From UBA993 sp964436815 (GTDB taxonomy: Bacteria; Bacillota; Dethiobacteria; DTU022), in assembly GCA_964436815.1 (NCBI GenBank), contig CAYTER010000028.1:1-27947 (forward strand): 27,947 bases of DNA, read 5' to 3'. Below the pieces are notes generated by a model. That model did no database searches and was not told the origin of the DNA. It was given only the letters and a program-made list of their open reading frames with translations. The position numbers were made by a program, and so were the translations under genes. Shown in pieces: positions 23,914 through 27,947 of this stretch (its first letter is position 1; each line of letters opens with the position of its first letter).

Positions 23914-24096
23914 TCACCCTCCGCAACTTGAGGAGGCGGTTCCGCCTCCGGTTGAGCTTTTGCCGGTTCGAAAAGTTGACAAAACTTTACCGGCATCTTT
24001 CCCGCAGGCAGGACACTTAATGTTGCTTACATCACTGCTGCATAATTCTTCAATCTTTCTGTGGCAGTCCGAACAGTAAAATTCATACAGGGGCAA
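23914..24096 (-). CDS. FmdB-like zinc ribbon protein
   Basis: This 60-residue protein begins with MPLYEFYCSDCHRKIEEL and continues to IKCPACGKD, giving the CxxC...CxxC zinc ribbon of the FmdB putative regulatory family. The remaining third is a Gly/Ser/Thr-rich tail ending in SSSCGG. The start is TTG (24096) with AGGAGGTG upstream. The function of the family is not established; a DNA- or RNA-related regulatory role has been suggested for FmdB. It lies between a small basic peptide gene and pyrG, same strand. After the stop TGA the same frame continues with TKSSCSSC before a second TGA, and such Ser/Cys tails are common ends of FmdB-like proteins, so the TGA could be a truncation, a sequence error or a recoded codon. 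I favour truncation. Confidence 0.8.
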   Translation of the reverse strand: MPLYEFYCSDCHRKIEELCSSDVSNIKCPACGKDAGKVLSTFRTGKSSTGGGTASSSCGG

Positions 24097-24142
24097 AACG
24101 ACACCTCCTCTCGATTTTATGAAATCGCCGCCATGCGGCTGC

Positions 24143-24235
24143 TTAGGTCCGGCCCTTTAATCTCTTTCTCTTTTTGGCCCGTCTTCTCTTCTTGCGCTGA
24201 CGTTTTAAAGCTTTACGTGATTTCTCTTTTGCCAT
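24143..24235 (-). CDS. Thirty-residue Lys/Arg-rich small protein, unknown
   Basis: A short frame on the minus strand encodes 30 residues, about 60 percent Lys or Arg, starting MAKEKSRKALKRQRKK and ending KGRT. The start ATG (24235) is preceded by a purine-rich AAGGAGGGGAAGGG tract, a credible ribosome binding site. It is 46 bases upstream of the FmdB-like gene on the same strand and shares a possible promoter. The composition resembles tiny ribosome- or nucleic-acid-binding proteins, such as short accessory ribosomal proteins, but I recognise no named family. Most automatic callers drop frames of this length. The combination of a good start signal, an extreme but consistent composition and an operon position makes a real gene likely. 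Confidence 0.62.
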   Translation of the reverse strand: MAKEKSRKALKRQRKKRRRAKKRKRLKGRT

Positions 24236-24294
24236 AGTCTGACCCTTCCCCTCCTTTACGTAACATCAAAAGAAGCCCAAAAAACCTATTTGTT

Positions 24295-24300
24295 ATTATA
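24295..24300 (-). promoter_or_regulatory. Possible -10 element for the small protein / FmdB / pyrG unit
   Basis: On the minus strand, a perfect TATAAT (24300-24295) lies about 60 bases before the small-protein ATG. The -35 region is only a T-rich run, so the call is weak. In the rest of the gap up to nrdJ (24301-24509) I see an A-rich sequence with a GGGACC direct repeat (24338-24343 and 24351-24356) but no clear promoter, no cobalamin riboswitch and no NrdR box pair. Confidence 0.4.
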
Positions 24301-24509
24301 TCATTGCTTCAGTGGTGAAAAAAGAGAAAATTTCCCGGGACCAGTAAAAGGGACCGGAAAAACCTAATCTGAATATCATAAAAAGAAAAAATTCAACAAG
24401 GAAAATCTAATAGAAAATAGAAAGAATAGAATAATTGATTCTGAACAACCAGCATTCAGCATATCACTATTCCGCATTAATATCAGCATGCCGAGGGGGA
24501 CTGTATTAA

Positions 24510-27500
24510 ATGGATTTAAGTTCCAATGCGCGTATTACTTACGAAAAAAGATACCTGATCAAAGATGAAAAAGGAGCTCCGACAGAAACTCCGGAAGACC
24601 TGCTGCACAGAGTCGCCGCTAACATTGCTTCAGTAGACAAGAAATACGGTAAAAGTGAAGAAGAAATCAAGGCTGCAGAAAAAAGTTTCTATAATATGAT
24701 GGCAGAAGGCAGGTTCATGCCGAATTCTCCGACGCTCATGAACGCAGGGCGCGAGCTGCAACAGCTCAGCGCCTGTTTCGTTTTACCGCTTGAAGACAGT
24801 ATGGAAGGAATATTCACTGCCCTTAAAAATATGGCTTTGGTACAGAAAACGGGCGGCGGAACCGGGTTTGCGTTTGATCGACTCAGACCAAGCAATGACC
24901 TGGTTAGATCTACCAACGGTGTAGCCAGTGGGCCGCTTTCCTTCTTAAAAATATTTGATGCAGCTACTGAGGCTGTAAAACAGGGCGGAACCAGGCGCGG
25001 AGCCAATATGGGATCGCTGATTTACAACCACCCTAATATTGTGGAATTTATTTGCTGCAAAGAAAAAGAAGACGAAATTAATAATTTTAACCTCTCGGTG
25101 ACTGTTTCTGATGAATTTATGCGCAAAGCAACCGGGGAAGATCCCGAACCGCTCTACAATTTAATCAATCCACGCACGAAGCAAATCTATTGTGATCCTG
25201 AAACCGGAAACCCTGCCCAGCTGGACGCCAGGGCGGTTTTTGATCTGATTGTTCAGAAAGCCTGGGAAAAGGGCGATCCAGGTATCATTTTTGTTGACCG
25301 GATGAATGAGTTTAACCCCACTCCCCAGATCGGCATCTATGAAACCACCAATCCTTGTATTCCTGGAGACACTTTTGTCTTAACAGACGCTGGACCAAGA
25401 CTGGTCAGAGAGCTGATCGGTAAAAAATGCTCCCTGGTTGTAAACGGAAAGACTTATCAATCAACTGATCAGGGATTCTTCTTAACCGGCTGGAAACCGC
25501 TTCTTACCTTAAAAACAAATGAGGGCTACACTCTGCGGGCAACCGGAGATCATTTAATCCTCCGGGTGAATAAAAAATCGAGATCCACTGCACAGACAGA
25601 GTGGATAAAGCTTGAAGATTTAAAACCGGGAGACAAACTTGTTCTTCATGATCACCGTCATTTTGACGGTTGGCAGGGGCTATACGGGGAAAATGAAGGG
25701 TACCTGATGGGCTTGTTGATTGGTGACGGAACTTTAAAAATGGATAAAGCGCTGCTTTCAGCCTGGCCTGATCACTATAACTGCGGAACGATGGAAGCAG
25801 CTTATAAAGCTGCTGTGTCGATGCCTCACCGGGCCGATTTTAGAGGCTGGTGGAAAGTAAGTGGTCGAAATGAATATCGAATGAGTTCGGCGTCCATTAA
25901 AAGAATAGCCTTAAACTTAGGTATGCGTCCGGGAGCTAAAGCAATTACTGATTATCTTGAGACAGGAACTTCATCTGATTTTGCGCGGGGATTCTTAAGA
26001 GGCTTCTTCGACACTGACGGTTCAGTCCAGGATTCCCAGAAAAAAGGTGTTTCCATCCGCCTGGCCCAGAGCAACCAGGCAAGACTGGAAGCTGTTCAAA
26101 GAATGCTGGCCCGCCTTGGCATTACCAGCAAAATATACCTGAACAGACGCACTGAAAAACCTACTCTTCTACCTGATGGTCAGGCTGGTCTCAGAGTTTA
26201 CCGAACAAAACCTCAACATGAACTGATTATCTCCAAAGACAATATTGCAATATTTGCAGATAAAATCGGGTTTAGCGATCAAAATAAGCAAAGAAAACTT
26301 GAAAATAGCCTGGCCGCTTATCAGCGCACTATGAATCGAGAACCTTTTACGGTTACGGTCAAAGCACTTGAACCGGGCGGAGTGGAAGATGTATACGATG
26401 TTCAGGTTCCTGGTATCAATGCTTTTGATGCTAACGGTTTTATAGTACATAATTGCGGCGAACAGCCGCTGCTTCCTTATGAAGCCTGCTGTCTCGGCTC
26501 TATTAATTTAGGCCGGTTTGCAGGTCAGGATACTTCTATTGCCTGGGACCAGCTTGGACAAACTGTAAAAACAGCAGTCCGCTTTCTGGATAATGTTATA
26601 GACGCCAGCAATTATGTTATTCCGGAAATTGCAGCGATGCACAAGGAAGGTAATCGCAAGATTGGCTTAGGGATTATGGGTTGGCATGATATGCTGGTCA
26701 GGCTGGGTATTACTTATGACAGCGAAAAGGCAATTGCGACTGCTGAAGAAGTGATGAAATTTATCAACACCGAAGCGAAAAAAGAATCAGCCAACCTGGC
26801 TGCCGAACGGGATGTCTTTCCCAATTTCAGCGGCAGTATTTATGATACAGGGCAAGCGGAAGATCGAGTTCGTAATGCAACCCGCACTACTATTGCACCC
26901 ACCGGCACCATTTCTATTTTAGCCGGGGCAAGCAGCGGCATTGAGCCTTACTTCAGCATCGCTTTTATCCGAAAAAACATTCTTGGCGGCCTGGATCTGC
27001 CTGAAGTTAACCCGCTTTTCCTTGAAATTGCCCAGCAAGAGGGCTTCTATAGTGATGAACTAATCCAGGAAATTGCCAGATCGGGGCGTATACCGGAAGA
27101 TTCATCCGTCCCGGCCAAATACAAAGAACTGTTTAAGACAGCCATGGAAATTGATTATGAATGGCATGTCAGGCATCAGGCTGCATTTCAGAAATATACA
27201 GATAACGCAGTCAGTAAAACGATCAATTTAAAACAGAATGCTACCGTTGACGATGTTAAAAACGCCTACATCAATGCCTGGGAAGCCGGGTGCAAAGGGA
27301 TAACCATCTATCGCGATAGTTCCCGGACTAAGCAGGTACTGAACGTGGGCGACGGGGTAAAAGATGATACACTCAAACCGACAAAAAGGCCGAAAACCCT
27401 GAGTGGTCATACTACCAGCATCAGAACGGCACTGGGCAATCTATTTGTTACCGTCAACTCGGCTGATAATAAACCATTTGAACTCTTTGCCCAGATTGGT

Positions 27501-27830
27501 AAAGCAGGCAGCGACGTTGTAGCTTTCACCGAAGCAATCGCCCGTCTGATTTCGCTGGCTCTGCGCTGCGGCGTTAATGTCGATGAAATAGTTGCCCAAC
27601 TCGAGGGAATCGGAGGAGCCCGCTCTGTCGGTTTCGGGCCAAACAGAATTATGAGCGTTCCGGATGCTATCGGCCAGGGCTTACGTAAACTAGCTCTGGT
27701 TGGGCTAGATGACCTAACGCCTGATCATAACAACCACAACCTCGAAATCTGTCCCGATTGCGGTACCTGTGCCCTAATCAGGGCTGAAGGATGTCTGAAA
27801 TGTGAAGCCTGCGGATTTACCGAGTGTTAG
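24510..27830 (+). CDS. nrdJ: Class II (adenosylcobalamin-dependent) ribonucleotide reductase NrdJ with an intein
   Basis: The frame has 1106 residues, of which 366 are an intein, leaving a 740-residue enzyme. It reduces ribonucleotides to deoxyribonucleotides using a cobalamin-generated thiyl radical. The N-terminal half shows MPNSPTLMNAG, redox cysteine C89 in LSACFVLP, TGGGTGFAFDRLRP and QGGTRRGANMG. After the intein comes CGEQPLLPYEACCLGS, where C649 (283 after splicing) is the thiyl cysteine, E651 the partner Glu and C660 the second redox cysteine, 11 residues on. Later motifs are TIAPTGTISILAGASSGIEP and a C-terminal Cys-rich segment (CPDCGTC...CLKCEACGFTEC) that probably forms a zinc ribbon and redox tail. 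ATG follows GAGGGGG. It is monocistronic, with a strong terminator. No vitamin B12 riboswitch was seen upstream. Confidence 0.94.
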   Translation: MDLSSNARITYEKRYLIKDEKGAPTETPEDLLHRVAANIASVDKKYGKSEEEIKAAEKSFYNMMAEGRFMPNSPTLMNAGRELQQLSACFVLPLEDSMEGIFTALKNMALVQKTGGGTGFAFDRLRPSNDLVRSTNGVASGPLSFLKIFDAATEAVKQGGTRRGANMGSLIYNHPNIVEFICCKEKEDEINNFNLSVTVSDEFMRKATGEDPEPLYNLINPRTKQIYCDPETGNPAQLDARAVFDLIVQKAWEKGDPGIIFVDRMNEFNPTPQIGIYETTNPCIPGDTFVLTDAGPRLVRELIGKKCSLVVNGKTYQSTDQGFFLTGWKPLLTLKTNEGYTLRATGDHLILRVNKKSRSTAQTEWIKLEDLKPGDKLVLHDHRHFDGWQGLYGENEGYLMGLLIGDGTLKMDKALLSAWPDHYNCGTMEAAYKAAVSMPHRADFRGWWKVSGRNEYRMSSASIKRIALNLGMRPGAKAITDYLETGTSSDFARGFLRGFFDTDGSVQDSQKKGVSIRLAQSNQARLEAVQRMLARLGITSKIYLNRRTEKPTLLPDGQAGLRVYRTKPQHELIISKDNIAIFADKIGFSDQNKQRKLENSLAAYQRTMNREPFTVTVKALEPGGVEDVYDVQVPGINAFDANGFIVHNCGEQPLLPYEACCLGSINLGRFAGQDTSIAWDQLGQTVKTAVRFLDNVIDASNYVIPEIAAMHKEGNRKIGLGIMGWHDMLVRLGITYDSEKAIATAEEVMKFINTEAKKESANLAAERDVFPNFSGSIYDTGQAEDRVRNATRTTIAPTGTISILAGASSGIEPYFSIAFIRKNILGGLDLPEVNPLFLEIAQQEGFYSDELIQEIARSGRIPEDSSVPAKYKELFKTAMEIDYEWHVRHQAAFQKYTDNAVSKTINLKQNATVDDVKNAYINAWEAGCKGITIYRDSSRTKQVLNVGDGVKDDTLKPTKRPKTLSGHTTSIRTALGNLFVTVNSADNKPFELFAQIGKAGSDVVAFTEAIARLISLALRCGVNVDEIVAQLEGIGGARSVGFGPNRIMSVPDAIGQGLRKLALVGLDDLTPDHNNHNLEICPDCGTCALIRAEGCLKCEACGFTEC
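25356..26453 (+). mobile_element. Intein with LAGLIDADG homing endonuclease inside nrdJ
   Basis: The insert is 366 residues (283-648 of the frame). It starts with Cys1 in CIPGDTFVLTD and ends with GFIVHN, penultimate His and final Asn, followed by Cys+1 of the host enzyme: all residues for standard class 1 protein splicing. Block B is seen as RATGDHLIL with the TxxH pattern, and blocks F/G as VYDVQVPGINAFDANG. Two LAGLIDADG motifs, YLMGLLIGDGTL and RGFLRGFFDTDGSV, both keep their catalytic Asp, so the endonuclease may still be active. The host site is the conserved TNP/CGEQ junction of ribonucleotide reductases. Both boundaries are exact codons in frame. Confidence 0.95.
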
Positions 27831-27889
27831 ATTTTCACACCAAACTAATCTTTCTCCTTAAGGAATAGAAAGTAGTTTTCGGGTTATAG

Positions 27890-27916
27890 AAAGTGGCCGT
27901 TAATACGGCCACTTTT
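27890..27916 (+). terminator. Intrinsic terminator after nrdJ
   Basis: AAAGTGGCCGT (27890-27900) and ACGGCCACTTT (27905-27915) form an 11-base-pair perfect stem with a four-base TAAT loop. The T-run is short (TTTT then CATT). The near symmetry (A-rich left side) would let it work for a gene coming from the other direction too. Confidence 0.8.
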
Positions 27917-27947
27917 CATTAGGAAACTTTGCTGTTGGTGCCGGAGA

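Noticed and set aside
24236..24509. Cobalamin riboswitch or NrdR boxes upstream of nrdJ
   Set aside because: No B12-box-like conserved segment and no paired NrdR palindromes are seen; the region is A-rich with only a short GGGACC repeat.
1..27947. CRISPR array, tRNA or rRNA genes, insertion sequences, prophage
   Set aside because: No regularly spaced repeats, no tRNA-like cloverleaf or rRNA segment, and no transposase, integrase or phage structural gene is present. The only mobile element found is the intein.

Overview
This window looks like chromosomal DNA from an anaerobic or micro-aerobic Gram-positive bacterium of the Bacillota, probably a clostridial or Peptococcaceae/Syntrophomonas-like lineage. 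The evidence is a T-box leader, a class II (B12-dependent) ribonucleotide reductase, a glycyl-radical enzyme, a clostripain-type protease, PdxS/PdxT pyridoxal-phosphate synthesis, an ANTAR antiterminator beside glnA, strong AGGAGG-type ribosome binding sites and consensus sigma-A promoters. A run of exactly 100 Ns (12256-12355) marks a scaffold join, so the DNA on its two sides may not be truly adjacent. Lineage is inference; no rRNA or tRNA gene is present.

Left part (1-11053): a small three-helix membrane protein (-), a DASS/SLC13 anion transporter (+), a membrane-anchored clostripain-like C11 protease (+), a metallo-beta-lactamase-fold hydrolase (-) and an APC amino-acid permease (-). The permease is divergent from a fold-type II PLP enzyme followed by a glycyl-radical enzyme and rsmD. 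The permease and PLP-enzyme promoters share their -10 bases. Permease, PLP lyase/deaminase-like enzyme and glycyl-radical enzyme look like an uncharacterised amino-acid or sulfonate catabolic module. No radical-SAM activase gene is visible nearby.

Middle part (11073-16954): hisC (-), the N gap, then a sigma-A promoter, a complete T-box leader and an apparent operon of class I aminotransferase, hisH, hisF, pdxS and pdxT. The T-box reads UGGU, which does not fit tRNA-His (discriminator C), so the leader probably senses another amino acid. GCC (Ala) is the best candidate specifier I can place.

Right part (16957-24235): guaA and purF (-), glnA and an ANTAR regulator (+), pyrG, an FmdB-like zinc ribbon and a 30-residue Lys/Arg-rich peptide (-). 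From hisH to pyrG, glutamine synthetase sits among five glutamine amidotransferases (HisH, PdxT, GuaA, PurF, PyrG). The glnA leader has a terminator-like hairpin that competes with a small hairpin carrying an ANTAR-like hexaloop, which suggests the ANTAR protein may control glnA.

The last gene (24510-27830) is nrdJ, interrupted by a 366-residue intein with a two-motif LAGLIDADG endonuclease. It is inserted exactly in front of the catalytic thiyl-radical cysteine and is followed by a strong terminator. The strongest leads for a second look are the glnA/ANTAR leader, the mismatch between T-box specificity and his genes, the orphan glycyl-radical module and the in-frame TGA in the Cys-rich tail of the FmdB-like gene.
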